DNA of 64,000 nt from Nostoc sp. HK-01 (GCA_003990705.1 AP018318.1:1298501-1362500); one strand, 5' to 3'; positions 48,240 to 57,343 are shown, counted from the stretch's first letter. Made by a program: numbers and translations. Notes: generated from the sequence alone by a model not told the origin.

Positions 48240-50222
48240 TCAACTCTCAGTCGCTAACCAAGCGCGTAAAACTTCTGCTACTGTCCAAGCTTGTGCAGTA
48301 CATCCGCGTGGAGTCATCGGCGCATCCCCATCAAAAATTTCGCTGAGACTACCAACCCCATGTACTGTGAGATGATTAGCCATTGGTGCGAGAAATTGCC
48401 GCGCCTGTTGTGGATTTTTGTAGACGCGCAGATGAGCGAGGACAAATGACCCCAACAACCAACCCCAGACTGTTCCTTGATGGTATGCTCCATCGCGTTG
48501 ATACTGATTACCACCGTATATTCCCTGGTATTGAGAATGGTCAGGAGAAAGCGATCGCAATCCATGAGAAGTCAGCAGCATTCGTCCACAAACTTCTACG
48601 ACGCTTTTTTGTTGGGCTGGTGTGAGGGAGCTTTCTGGTAAAGACACAGCAAAAATTTGATTTGGACGCAACGCCGCATCATCACCATCAGGACTATCGA
48701 TTACGTCATAGCAGTAACCTCGCTCCTCATTCCAAAAGCGCGAAAATCTAGCTAAAGTGCGGTCTGCCATTGCCTCATACTCTTGATGTGGTTTACCCAG
48801 TTGACGGGCAAACTTGGCCATTGTGCGTAAGGCATTATACCAAAGGGCATTAACTTCAATTGGTTTGCCAATTCGCGGTGTTACTACCCAATCTCCAACT
48901 TTGGCATCCATCCAAGTTAGTTGTGTGCCTGTCACACCTGCATAAAGTAAGCCATCTGTAGGATCAAGGTGGATACCATAGCGTGTGCCGCGACAGTGCC
49001 AATAAATGATATCTACAAGCACAGGAAACAATTCACTCAGGAAATTATCGTCGTTTGTGGCGTTGTCATAAGCGTGAATTGCTTCAAAGAACCAAAGTGT
49101 CGCATCGACTGTATTGTATTCTGGTTGCTCACCCGCATCAGGAAAGCGATTGGGTAGCATTCCCTGGTTTACATACTTAGCAAAAGTTCGGAGAATTGCC
49201 CGTGCAACCTCTGGACGGCCAGTGGCAATTGTCAACCCAGGTAGACTAATCATTGTGTCTCGTCCCCAATCACTAAACCAGGGATAACCAGCAATGATAG
49301 TTTTGCCGTGACCTTCTTCTGGTACTGGGCGGTCAACAATAAACTGGTCAGCAGCTAGTACCAGATGGTTAATCCAGGCGGGAGACTCCTGAGCATCCAG
49401 GGAACGATTACTTTGCCAAAGTTCTGTTAGTTTCTGCTCTTGAGTGTGGCGTAATTTGAGTGCAGTTTCACCATGCAAGTCTGCTAGTTTTTCTGTACTG
49501 GCGACAAAGGTGACTGCTTCTCCAGGATTGAGTTTTACGGCAAAAGTGCCAGCATGAAGATGATCTTCTCTGTCATTCAAGCCCCGATAACGCTCAACTG
49601 CCAAGTCAAAGTTATAGTACCAATTGTGAACTGGTGAAGCGTTGCCCTGATCGCTCAACAAATAAAATGGTGTAGCACTTGAATCAGCCGTTATGCAAAT
49701 CCCTTGTTCTACCTGCTCAATAGACATTTGCCAGCCGTTGCTGTGGGTGTCACTGTGGTAATCGCGGTAGTTGACCATTGCTTTAAGTGTCAGGTGCAAA
49801 GGTTGGGTAGCACGCCGCAAAACATATTGGATATATGTTGTGTTTGCGCCTTGCTGCATCCAGATGCGCTTTTCTAACAAAGCATCCGCCACAGCAAAAC
49901 GCCAGAGGGGAATTGTACCTTCTAAAGCAAAAGATTCAATGTGTCGATAACCGTGGGGGCTAACGATTTGATCTGCCCAACGATTTGTATGTAGGGGATA
50001 ATAGCGATCGCCATACAAAACAGTTTCATCTAGTTTTGCCAGCAGTAAAGTACGACCTAATGGTGGGTGTAATGCTGCTACAAGTAAGCCGTGATAGCGA
50101 CGGGTTAGCAAACCAGCCACAGTCCCAGAAGCATAACCACCTATACCATTGGTGACTAACCATTCTCGTTTCTCTGCGGTGTCGAGATTGCCACAGATTT
50201 CCCGCCCAAATTCTATATACAT
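48240..50222 (-). CDS. Glycogen debranching enzyme (amylo-alpha-1,6-glucosidase)
   Basis: Removes alpha-1,6 branch points from glycogen. From the ATG at 50222 it has 660 aa; a TTG four codons upstream is less likely. The N-terminal GDE_N domain starts with EWLVTNGIGGYASGTVAGLLTRRYHGLLVA, and the C-terminal (alpha/alpha)6 GDE domain has AGYPWFSDWGRDTMISLPGL with a catalytic Asp, NRFPDAGEQPEYNTVDATLWF, EVNALWYNALRTM and SEIFDGDAPMTPRGCTAQAWTVAEVLR. This is the archaeal/bacterial GH133-like type rather than GlgX. With glgA it supports glycogen turnover. Confidence 0.93.
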   Translation of the reverse strand: MYIEFGREICGNLDTAEKREWLVTNGIGGYASGTVAGLLTRRYHGLLVAALHPPLGRTLLLAKLDETVLYGDRYYPLHTNRWADQIVSPHGYRHIESFALEGTIPLWRFAVADALLEKRIWMQQGANTTYIQYVLRRATQPLHLTLKAMVNYRDYHSDTHSNGWQMSIEQVEQGICITADSSATPFYLLSDQGNASPVHNWYYNFDLAVERYRGLNDREDHLHAGTFAVKLNPGEAVTFVASTEKLADLHGETALKLRHTQEQKLTELWQSNRSLDAQESPAWINHLVLAADQFIVDRPVPEEGHGKTIIAGYPWFSDWGRDTMISLPGLTIATGRPEVARAILRTFAKYVNQGMLPNRFPDAGEQPEYNTVDATLWFFEAIHAYDNATNDDNFLSELFPVLVDIIYWHCRGTRYGIHLDPTDGLLYAGVTGTQLTWMDAKVGDWVVTPRIGKPIEVNALWYNALRTMAKFARQLGKPHQEYEAMADRTLARFSRFWNEERGYCYDVIDSPDGDDAALRPNQIFAVSLPESSLTPAQQKSVVEVCGRMLLTSHGLRSLSPDHSQYQGIYGGNQYQRDGAYHQGTVWGWLLGSFVLAHLRVYKNPQQARQFLAPMANHLTVHGVGSLSEIFDGDAPMTPRGCTAQAWTVAEVLRAWLATES

Positions 50223-50234
50223 AAGGCAAATCAA

Positions 50235-51027
50235 GTGATTTTTTAGGTTATCACTAAAATCTACTCACTACAAAGCGCTATATACGCTGTGCTGTACTAG
50301 TACAACAAGGCAAAAGTCAAAAGGAAAAAGAAAGAATAGTCATATCACAAGCCTTTTAGCAATTCCAGATGGTCACTGAGCGCAGCCAAAGTAGTCGAAG
50401 TTTGGTCTGTTTATTTCCGCCGACCTATACTAGTATCCTATCGTTATTTTGTCATATTAAATTTACTTAGACACTTGCATAATAAATTTCAATATTTATT
50501 TATGGCAAGTTGGCTTTTTAGGAGATATACAAACTATGTCTGGTATTTTTTTGGACTCAAAGTAACAGTATGCAAACTTTTAGATTGGCAATTGCTGTCT
50601 TTGTCTAACTACTATCATCCATCTATTGACATGATTTCGGCAATTGATATTTATCTGTTCTCGATTCGGCGAATCCGTTCTTACCCAGGCTAGGGAGTTT
50701 CCACGTAACTATAATCTGGACAAGACAGTAAATTTGCTGTTGTAAAAATGACTGTCTTATTTCAACTGTTTGCTACAAAATATAAATTTCACAAAACTAT
50801 AAGTATTTATTCACGGTATTTAAAGTTACCTTTCTAGAAAAAAATGTTGTTTTCAATATTTAAATTTAGATTTAACTTATTTTTATGTTTAGATATTTAG
50901 CTTACCAAATCAGCATATTCAGTTAAGATTAAGCATGTTTTACTATTTAGTTGCTGGTTCTGGACTGCTAGACTCCCTGGATTAATTTCATTTTGTTATT
51001 CAATAGCTGTTAGCCCATATCGCTCCC
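50235..51027. other. Divergent intergenic region, debranching enzyme / hypothetical
   Basis: About 800 bp. A 12-bp perfect palindrome, TGTACTAGTACA (50293-50304), lies some 70 bp before the debranching enzyme start and could be an operator. A CACTGAGCGCAGCCAAAG repeat fragment follows. The rest is AT-rich. A 72-codon ORF at 50475-50693 has no ribosome binding site or recognisable content and was not accepted. Confidence 0.4.
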
Positions 51028-51540
51028 ATGCTGACCTATCATCGCAAGCCTGTGTGCTTATCACTCATTTCCACCGACCTGCCGTTCTGGTCAGTGGTAG
51101 AAACTGCTGGAACACTGTATCAAAAAGATACTGAACGATTTCATTTACTGTTAACTGCACCGCCTCTGATTACCTGTGAAGTCGAAACTTCTCCCAGTAC
51201 AGAGGCAACTTTGCCCCACAGAACAAACACTGCTTACGTTCCCAGCAGCCCCAGAATTTTGTGGCTGGAAATTTCTCCATATCGGGTAATTATGACTATG
51301 CAAGGTAATGGTCAAGTAAGTTACCGCCACTTTTGGGAACAAGGCGTATACGGTGTTAGCCGTTATTGGTTGCCAACGGAATCATTACAACCACATAATC
51401 CGATTCGCTTACGCAATTTTACGAAAACATTAACACTCGCTGGCAAACAATTTCCCGAACACTTGCGGCTAGAATATGAATTGTGGGCAGAAAAAGTCCA
51501 ACTGGGATGTTACATCCTCAATTTAGAAATTAAACACTGA
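51028..51540 (+). CDS. Conserved-looking hypothetical protein, 170 aa
   Basis: A soluble protein of 170 aa beginning at ATG 51028. It has beta-strand-like alternation, many aromatic residues (SPRILWLEISPYRVIMTM; HFWEQGVYGVSRYWLP), no signal or membrane segment, and no motif I recognise. Coding character is good over its length. It is followed by a matching intrinsic-type hairpin. Confidence 0.65.
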   Translation: MLTYHRKPVCLSLISTDLPFWSVVETAGTLYQKDTERFHLLLTAPPLITCEVETSPSTEATLPHRTNTAYVPSSPRILWLEISPYRVIMTMQGNGQVSYRHFWEQGVYGVSRYWLPTESLQPHNPIRLRNFTKTLTLAGKQFPEHLRLEYELWAEKVQLGCYILNLEIKH

Positions 51541-51559
51541 GAATTCCAACTTTTTAATC

Positions 51560-51592
51560 ATGCCTTTCCCAAATAAAAATTGGGGAAGGCAT
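51560..51592 (+). terminator. Terminator-like hairpin
   Basis: ATGCCTTTCCCAA (51560-51572) pairs with TTGGGGAAGGCAT (51580-51592) with one G-T wobble and a 7-nt loop, 20 bp after the preceding stop; T-rich sequence follows at 51597-51608. Confidence 0.55.
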
Positions 51593-51763
51593 AATATTTA
51601 TGTTTTTTAGCAAAATTTAATATGCAGTTCAGCTTGTAGGGTGAATCAATCTGGAATATAGGAATTAAGTCCCATCTGACAGATAGTCAGTTTTTTCTCA
51701 AATCAAATATGATTCCTATTACAAATGACCAATGACAAATAATACAAGCATCGCAATTTCTGA

Positions 51764-51916
51764 ACTTTACCCGTATATTTTTGGTTAGGTTCATTACAGA
51801 TTCATCCGCATATCTTATTTGAATCCTTAGCTTATGCGATCGCCTTTCGTTTATTATGGTGCAATATTCGCAAAGATGCGATCGCTCCTAGTCAACGCAG
51901 TTCTGTTGAGTTTTAG
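51764..51916 (+). pseudogene. Remnant coding fragment, possible prolipoprotein diacylglyceryl transferase-like N-terminus
   Basis: Fifty codons between stops read YFWLGSLQIHPHILFESLAYAIAF and RLLWCNIRKDAIAP, protein-like and membrane-like, with no start codon and an abrupt stop. It contains two HIP1 octamers. The pattern recalls the first helix of Lgt-type membrane proteins, but the family call is weak. It is treated as a gene remnant. Confidence 0.25.
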
Positions 51917-51970
51917 TACAGCAACCTATGGCATAAGGACTTAAAGCGTTTTGAAAACTGCTAGATTTAC

Positions 51971-52342
51971 TCAGGCTGTTGACGATTTGATGGTTACAGG
52001 TTCATATCCAGCCTCATAAGGTGTTACGACAGAGATAAATATCAAAGGTTCATCGCCATGATTGAACACACCGTGAACACATTTGACTGGTGCTACAACT
52101 ACATCTCCGGTGGTAATTGTTTTGCGAGTACCTTCTATATCTAAATAATATTCACCACTACCGGATAATATTGTCCAAGTATCCTGACCATAAGGATGAA
52201 TGTGCGCTCCAATTTCTTGTCCGGGTTTGACATACCAAGCAACTACAACTGCATCTGGTGATTCCGTCACAACTGAACGAATTGGTTCACCATCTGTAGG
52301 TTGAAAAAAATCAGTACTTTTGAAAATTCTCTCTATATTCAT
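51971..52342 (-). CDS. Cupin domain protein
   Basis: A 123-aa single-domain cupin. Motif 1 is seen as GQEIGAHIHPYGQDTWTILSGSGEYYLD with two metal-binding His, and motif 2 as PVKCVHGVFNHGDEPLIFISV. The fold could bind a metal and a small ligand; substrate unknown. It lies 7 bp downstream of a small membrane protein gene on the same strand, so the two may form an operon. Confidence 0.85.
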   Translation of the reverse strand: MNIERIFKSTDFFQPTDGEPIRSVVTESPDAVVVAWYVKPGQEIGAHIHPYGQDTWTILSGSGEYYLDIEGTRKTITTGDVVVAPVKCVHGVFNHGDEPLIFISVVTPYEAGYEPVTIKSSTA

Positions 52343-52349
52343 TTTCTGA

Positions 52350-52613
52350 TTAATCTATAAATATTATCCCGACAACTAGACAAATCCAGAGAAACCATTG
52401 GGAATTTTGTTCGCCTAAAAACTTAGCGATCGCAACTCTCGAAAACCAAGCGAGAATAATAGTAGCCAGAATCAAAGAAATCAGTTCAATCCATTTTTTT
52501 CCCGAATCCATCCTGCTACTGTTTGTACAAAACCAGCGATTGATTCTGTTGTCTTTCTTCTTAATCGTCTCTAATACATCATTGATACTAAAAAGCGGGG
52601 TGGAGTCAGCCAT
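52350..52613 (-). CDS. Small membrane protein, unknown (87 aa)
   Basis: ATG-started 87-aa ORF with a polar N-terminus and two hydrophobic segments (WIELISLILATIILAWF and FLWICLVVGIIFI). It ends 7 bp before the cupin start, which supports translation as a pair. No family recognised. Confidence 0.5.
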   Translation of the reverse strand: MADSTPLFSINDVLETIKKKDNRINRWFCTNSSRMDSGKKWIELISLILATIILAWFSRVAIAKFLGEQNSQWFLWICLVVGIIFID

Positions 52614-52804
52614 GCTAAACCTGCCATTTTGCTAAAAAAATCAGCAGGTAGACGAAATTCACAAGAAAATCAAATCTCTCAAGTCCAAGCTCTGCTTTGA
52701 TTTAGCATTAAATTTATATTGTCCACCTGCATCAGTATAGCGGTATTTACGTAAGGGAATCAACGAGAAAAAGTCCCGCCTCGGAATAAATTCCGAGCCA
52801 GAAC

Positions 52805-52856
52805 AGTAGGGGCGTTCGCTCTTAGCGTTCCCGCAGGGTACGGCCGTTCGCCCCTA
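52805..52856. repeat. GTAGGGGCG-type inverted repeat, copy 2
   Basis: The left arm AGTAGGGGCGTTCG and right arm CGTTCGCCCCTACA are inverted; the inside shares GGTACGGCCG with copy 1 at 15149-15200. It ends a few bases before the 21-bp repeat array. Confidence 0.6.
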
Positions 52857-52874
52857 CACTTGAATGTTTTCGAC

Positions 52875-53042
52875 AAACGTCCTATCGTTTTCAAGAAACG
52901 TTGTGACGATATCAACAAACGCTCTGTCGTTTTCAAGAAACGTCGTGACGATATCAACAAACGTTGCTCTGTTTATAATAAACGTCGTGACGATATCAAT
53001 AAACGTCTGGATGTTCTCTATGAATGTCGTGACATTTTCAAT
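52875..53042. repeat. 21-bp tandem repeat array, eight units
   Basis: Eight consecutive 21-bp units, seven of them starting AAACG (52875, 52896, 52917, 52938, 52959, 52980, 53001; diverged eighth at 53022). Odd and even units alternate (GTCGTTTTCAAG versus GTGACGATATCAAC), giving a 42-bp higher-order period. Because 21 is a multiple of three, two plus frames and one minus frame stay open, each encoding heptapeptide repeats (for example DDINKR-type, NVVTIST-type and DIVTTFL-type). The array stops exactly at the stop codon of the GatD-like gene. Which, if any, frame is translated is unknown. Confidence 0.85.
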
Positions 53043-53845
53043 CAAGAAGATGGTACGGCAACTTTCAAGCGCTTTAGCATGGATTCTCGCGCTTGCATTG
53101 CGAGGTCATCATCTAACGGTTTGAGGGTGATGGGTTGTTGATATTTCAGCCGCAACGCTGTTTGAATTAACCAGTCAGCCACAAAAGGATTTTTGGGTAA
53201 TAAGGGGCCGTGAGAATAAGTAGCGATCGCATTCTGATAAAATGCGCCTTCGGTACCATCTTCGCCATTATTGCCTAAGCCATACACCACACGCCCCAAG
53301 GCTTCCACTTTGCCTAACTTGGTGCGTCCGCCGTGATTTTCAAACCCAACGAGATAGGGTTTACCACCTGTCATTTCTGCTAAATCTTTTGCTAGGCGCG
53401 AAGCTGTCACTTCAATTACCAAGTTACCGATACAACGTTTGGTATTTTCCCCAGGATGGATAGAAACTAAATCGAGTATTCCTAAACCTTCGATCCGCTG
53501 TCCTAGTCCTGGTTCATAATAATGTCCTAGCAGTTGGGGTGAACCGCAGGTAAAGACTCCTGGTGTGCCATTTTCGATTTTCTCGCGCATTGCATCAGCC
53601 TTCGCGCCTTGCAAGTCACGCATGACAATTTCTTGCTGACGGTCTTGTGCGCCACCACCTACAATTACATCGACAGATTTAATATCTTCGGCGGTGGAGT
53701 TTTGGTCTAATGGTAAAACTTTGACGCTGTATCCTCGCCACTGGGCGCGGCGTTCTATTGTAATTACATTACCGCGATCGCCATAGGTACTCATCAAAGT
53801 TGGATACAACCAACCAATAGTTAATTCTAATTGTTCAGAACTCAT
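53042..53845 (-). CDS. gatD: Class I glutamine amidotransferase, GatD-like
   Basis: A 267-aa CobB/CobQ-type glutamine amidotransferase. The nucleophile is Cys100 in GVFTCGSPQLLG and the catalytic His is His212 in YSHGPLLPKNP; GFENHGGRT is a GatD-family marker. In Firmicutes and actinobacteria GatD supplies ammonia to MurT, which amidates the D-glutamate of lipid II. A MurT-like ligase lies downstream in coordinates at 55169-56506 on the same strand, but an opposite-strand gene separates them. The function in cyanobacterial peptidoglycan is inferred. Confidence 0.85.
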   Translation of the reverse strand: MSSEQLELTIGWLYPTLMSTYGDRGNVITIERRAQWRGYSVKVLPLDQNSTAEDIKSVDVIVGGGAQDRQQEIVMRDLQGAKADAMREKIENGTPGVFTCGSPQLLGHYYEPGLGQRIEGLGILDLVSIHPGENTKRCIGNLVIEVTASRLAKDLAEMTGGKPYLVGFENHGGRTKLGKVEALGRVVYGLGNNGEDGTEGAFYQNAIATYSHGPLLPKNPFVADWLIQTALRLKYQQPITLKPLDDDLAMQARESMLKRLKVAVPSS

Positions 53846-54187
53846 AACTCTTTACTCATAACTGATAATTTATAACTTTTTTCTTTCTATGGTTGCAGCA
53901 TTAGGTGCATATCTACAACCAAAGATGCTGGGGTCAGCATATCGTAAATCTGTCCTCGGTAATGGGTTTGGTAGTTAAAATTTTTGGATGGACAGACATA
54001 TAGTAATTATCGCCAGACTTCAGTATTTTAGGCCACAGTTTTGTAATTGTCAGACAGTCATAATCTCCACAGGTGACTGTAAATTTACTAAATATTGGGT
54101 AAATAGTTACACTGTGTTTTCAAATTCAGAAAAAGTTAACTTTATTTAACTAAGCGACAAATTGTAAATATCTAAAATGGAGATTAT
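53846..54187. other. Divergent intergenic region
   Basis: About 340 bp between the divergent GatD-like gene and the hypothetical gene at 54188. AT-rich, with a short AGTTAA/TTAACT palindrome near 54135 and no recognised operator. GGAGA at 54179-54183 is the ribosome binding site of the plus-strand gene. Confidence 0.4.
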
Positions 54188-54967
54188 ATGCAAGCAATTG
54201 AAGCTCCCAATTTGACGGTAATTGCGTTTGAAAATGCAGTTCCTGTTTCTCAACTACCTTCTGTATGGCAAGATATTGCTAAAGGATTGGCAAATGTGGG
54301 AATCTCTGATCCACAAAGTTATGTTGAGATGGCACAGTTATTTCAATATAAGTTAGAACAGGGTGATGTTGACTTATTTAACGAACGTCCAGAGCTAGAC
54401 TATCTTAAATCGCCATTCTCTCAGCTATTTGGCAAGTTAGCTTGGGAAACCCTAGAATTTTATGGTTATGACTTTATAAAAACTAGCTATCCAGATTTTG
54501 CTACACTGCTTCAAGATTTAGAATCTCAGGGAGAAGAGTTTGCAAATGAATTAAAAGTAGCTCGGATAGGAATAGAACTTTTTCAAGAGTTTGGCTATGA
54601 ACTACCAGCTAGTTTTTATCATGTACATCTAGCACCTATTTACCGCGATCATGTATTTGAAGAACGCGCTTTAAGATTTGATAAGCGAGATATCAAACAT
54701 AAGCGTTCTTGGGATGCGATATTACACGCAGGTAAGGTTTTTGCAATGCAAATGAAGGTACAAAGTATCGCCTCTAAATATGGCTTTACTTATCAACATG
54801 GTTGTGGTTGCAATTCTCACCTATCTTCTATTGATACATCTTGCGGCGTATTTGAATATGAATTCACTCCCGAAAAGCGTCAACGGTGGTTAAGAAGTTT
54901 TATCTGGACGGCTTGGTATGAATACGCTTTCTTTCCTATTGTCCCGAATACCAGTTATTTAACTTGA
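54188..54967 (+). CDS. Hypothetical protein between GatD and MurT genes
   Basis: A 259-aa soluble protein. It is rich in aromatic residues and helices, with no signal peptide. A His/Cys cluster, QHGCGCNSH followed by DTSCG, near residues 203-222 might bind a metal. No family is recognised. It is on the plus strand with both neighbours on the minus strand, so it is a separate unit inserted in an otherwise paired locus. The 3' flank holds an interspersed repeat. Confidence 0.7.
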   Translation: MQAIEAPNLTVIAFENAVPVSQLPSVWQDIAKGLANVGISDPQSYVEMAQLFQYKLEQGDVDLFNERPELDYLKSPFSQLFGKLAWETLEFYGYDFIKTSYPDFATLLQDLESQGEEFANELKVARIGIELFQEFGYELPASFYHVHLAPIYRDHVFEERALRFDKRDIKHKRSWDAILHAGKVFAMQMKVQSIASKYGFTYQHGCGCNSHLSSIDTSCGVFEYEFTPEKRQRWLRSFIWTAWYEYAFFPIVPNTSYLT

Positions 54968-54989
54968 GTTCGATGAGGGCTGTTTTGAC

Positions 54990-55086
54990 CTCACCCCCAG
55001 CCCCTCTCCTACGAGGAGAGGGGAGTAAAACTCTTATTTTTCATTGCTCCTCCCTCGCCTTTTAGGAGAGGGAGGCTGGGAGGGAG
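54990..55086. repeat. CCTCACCCCCAGCCCCTCTCC interspersed inverted repeat region
   Basis: Two GC-rich hairpins, one with arms CCCCTCTCCT and AGGAGAGGGG, the other CTCCCTCGCCT with AGGAGAGGGAGG, and outer arms CCTCACCCCCAGCC and GGCTGGGAGGG. It is a common cyanobacterial intergenic repeat type, placed between convergent genes. Confidence 0.65.
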
Positions 55087-55168
55087 AGGTCTGTCGAATT
55101 CACGTTTATTTAGTTTAGGAAGTGAGAAAGATTATAAAAAAGCTTCTCAATTCCCTATTTCCCATTCC

Positions 55169-56506
55169 CTAAAGAATTTTTCTGCCGGTTAACACTTCAC
55201 GTACTTCTAGCATGGCGGAATAAGTAGGTAGAATATGTAAGGTTTCGTTGTCTGGTGTATTTTTTAAGGCAGTTGCGATCGCTTGGCGTAAATCTTCTTC
55301 TACAATTAAGTTTAAGTTACTCTCCAGAGACTTTTCGCTGTAGCGTAGACGTAAAGCCATATCATAAACGCGATCGCCACTCACTACAATAGTTCCGCCG
55401 CGTTCAACTAATTTTTCTGTATCCACATCCCAAATCCAGGATACATCAGTACCATCGGGAGTGCGATCGTTTAAAACCATTAGTGTAGTTTTATCAGCAC
55501 TTTGATTCACTACCCGAATAGTTTCATTTGTTCCTACAGGATTTTTTGATAATAAAATTCTGACCTTTTTACCATCAATTACTAAATCTTCTGCACGACC
55601 GAATGCAGCTTGGAAAATATTAATAGTATCTCTAATTGTGGTTTCATCAACGCCCAATTCAATCGCAGCAGTCGCAGCCGCTAAAGTATTATATTTGTTA
55701 TACAAACCAACAAGAATTTGTCCCCATTCGCTACTTTCTAGAGTTGGTTTACTCTTACTAAAACCGCAACTTGGACAAGTAAAATCTCCCAAGTGAGATA
55801 AGTAAACGCCTTTGTAATCTAACGAATGTCCACAATTAGGACAGTAAATAGAATCTACCGCGTGCTGAATTGATTCGAGATATTGTTCTGGTTCATTCAA
55901 ACCAAAGAATAACACTCGTTGCGGTAACTGCTGACCGAGGTGCGATAAAGTCGGGTCATCAGCATTAGGAATTACCACCGTTTCTTTTGGCAGAGTCGAA
56001 ATTACCTTTGTCCAGCGTTTACTGATGGTATCTACTTCCCCGTACCTGTCGAGTTGGTCGCGGAACAAGTTTAAACAAAGGATAATTCGCGGCTGGAGTG
56101 GCGTTAAGACTTTCGGTACAATATTCTCGTCTACTTCCAAAATGGCGTAGTCAGCAGCCAGTGAACCTACCAAGTTAGTGTTTTCTAGTAAAGCTGTCAT
56201 CAGACCATTTTCCAGGTTTGCACCTGTGGAATTATGGGCGACGCGGTAGCCTTTGCGTTCCAGAATTGTTTTTAACAGCAGCGACGTGGTAGTTTTGCCA
56301 TTAGTCCCAGCGATGAGAATTACACCATTTTTTACCTGCTGACTCAATAATTGCAACAGTCGAGGGTCAATTCGCCGCGCAATTGACCCTGGTAATACAC
56401 TAGCAGCACCTAAACGCAGCGATCGCACCGCAAATGTTACAGTTTTCGCCGCAGATACCGCAAAACCTAGTCGCACTCTATCTATTAGTTTGATTTTCTT
56501 GCCCAC
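55169..56506 (-). CDS. murT: Mur ligase family protein, MurT-like
   Basis: A 445-aa ligase with the Mur P-loop GTNGKTT at residues 67-73 and a zinc ribbon inserted in the middle domain (Cys222, Cys225, Cys244, Cys247), the hallmark of MurT (DUF1727 C-terminus). DRTPDGTDVSWIWDVD and a C-terminal Rossmann-like half follow. The start is a GTG with AAGG 6 nt upstream. MurT with GatD forms lipid II isoglutaminyl synthase in other bacteria. The partner gene is at 53042-53845. Confidence 0.88.
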   Translation of the reverse strand: MGKKIKLIDRVRLGFAVSAAKTVTFAVRSLRLGAASVLPGSIARRIDPRLLQLLSQQVKNGVILIAGTNGKTTTSLLLKTILERKGYRVAHNSTGANLENGLMTALLENTNLVGSLAADYAILEVDENIVPKVLTPLQPRIILCLNLFRDQLDRYGEVDTISKRWTKVISTLPKETVVIPNADDPTLSHLGQQLPQRVLFFGLNEPEQYLESIQHAVDSIYCPNCGHSLDYKGVYLSHLGDFTCPSCGFSKSKPTLESSEWGQILVGLYNKYNTLAAATAAIELGVDETTIRDTINIFQAAFGRAEDLVIDGKKVRILLSKNPVGTNETIRVVNQSADKTTLMVLNDRTPDGTDVSWIWDVDTEKLVERGGTIVVSGDRVYDMALRLRYSEKSLESNLNLIVEEDLRQAIATALKNTPDNETLHILPTYSAMLEVREVLTGRKIL

Positions 56507-56750
56507 TTTTTTACCTTAATCTTCAGATGGTTGGTAATTAATGTAGTTGTAAATTTAATCTTGTGAGTTTAGCGAATCTTGACTCAAAAAGCCAGCACTA
56601 GGAAAGTATGAAGTGTGAAAAAGAAATTTCATACTTCATCCGTAAGACGTTATCTTAAAAAATAGTGCGCGGGTGTAATTACTTATCCAGCCCAGGTTGC
56701 CGAATTCAGCACAAACTTACGACAAATCGTAGCTTGCAAGGTTCCTTTTG

Positions 56751-57338
56751 ATGAATATTACAAAGTTGATTTTTTTACAAAAACAAATGCCTGACTGGCG
56801 ACGGTTGGTATCAAAATGCCTGTTGTTGCTTGTGTGTTTACTGATGTTCAGTATCAAACCTGCTTTCGCTGGTATTAATGATGATCTTTACGATGGCAAT
56901 ATGTTTGTCGTTTATGCTGGCAATGGTTCCTTAGTTCCACCAAGACAGACACTAGCACAGACTTTAGCAGAACATAAACCTGCATTTTTAGCATTTTATG
57001 TTGATGATAGTAGCGATTGCAAAAAATATGCCATTGTAATTTCTCGCGTCCAGGAGTTTTACGGACGAGTAGCAGAGATTATCCCCATTGATGTTGATAC
57101 AATCCCAGTCAAAGCAAAATATGATCCCACGGAACCTGGATATTACTATTCTGGGGGTGTGCCTCAAGTTGTCGTGTTTAATCAATCAGGGAAAGTATTG
57201 TTAAATAAAAAAGGTCAAGTACCTTTTGAGGAAATAGACGATAAATTCCGCGAAGTGTTTGATTTATTACCACGCTCTGAATCAGTGGAATTAAAACGGC
57301 GTTCTTTCAACGAATTTAGTAGTGAGTTAGCTAAATAA
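56751..57338 (+). CDS. Thioredoxin-fold thylakoid photosystem I accumulation factor-like protein
   Basis: A 195-aa protein from the ATG at 56751. A signal or membrane segment (LLLLVCLLMFSIKPAFA) ends near residue 40. The rest is a thioredoxin-like fold: FLAFYVDDSSDCKKYAIVISRVQEFYG, IIPIDVDTIP, and YYSGGVPQVVVFNQSGKVLLNKKGQVPFEEID, with a cis-Pro (GVPQ) but a single Cys, not a CxxC. It resembles the cyanobacterial and plastid family named for photosystem I accumulation; the function is taken from that family. Confidence 0.65.
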   Translation: MNITKLIFLQKQMPDWRRLVSKCLLLLVCLLMFSIKPAFAGINDDLYDGNMFVVYAGNGSLVPPRQTLAQTLAEHKPAFLAFYVDDSSDCKKYAIVISRVQEFYGRVAEIIPIDVDTIPVKAKYDPTEPGYYYSGGVPQVVVFNQSGKVLLNKKGQVPFEEIDDKFREVFDLLPRSESVELKRRSFNEFSSELAK

Positions 57339-57343
57339 CTGCC

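Noticed and set aside
50475..50693. 72-codon plus-strand ORF
   Set aside because: No ribosome binding site, no recognisable protein content, in an AT-rich promoter region.
52760..52960. 66-codon minus-strand ORF running from the 21-bp repeats into the GTAGGGGCG repeat
   Set aside because: Composition follows the repeats; two unrelated repeat families joined in one frame do not make a credible gene.
52860..53050. CRISPR array at the 21-bp repeats
   Set aside because: Units are contiguous with no unique spacers, and the period is a fixed 21 bp.
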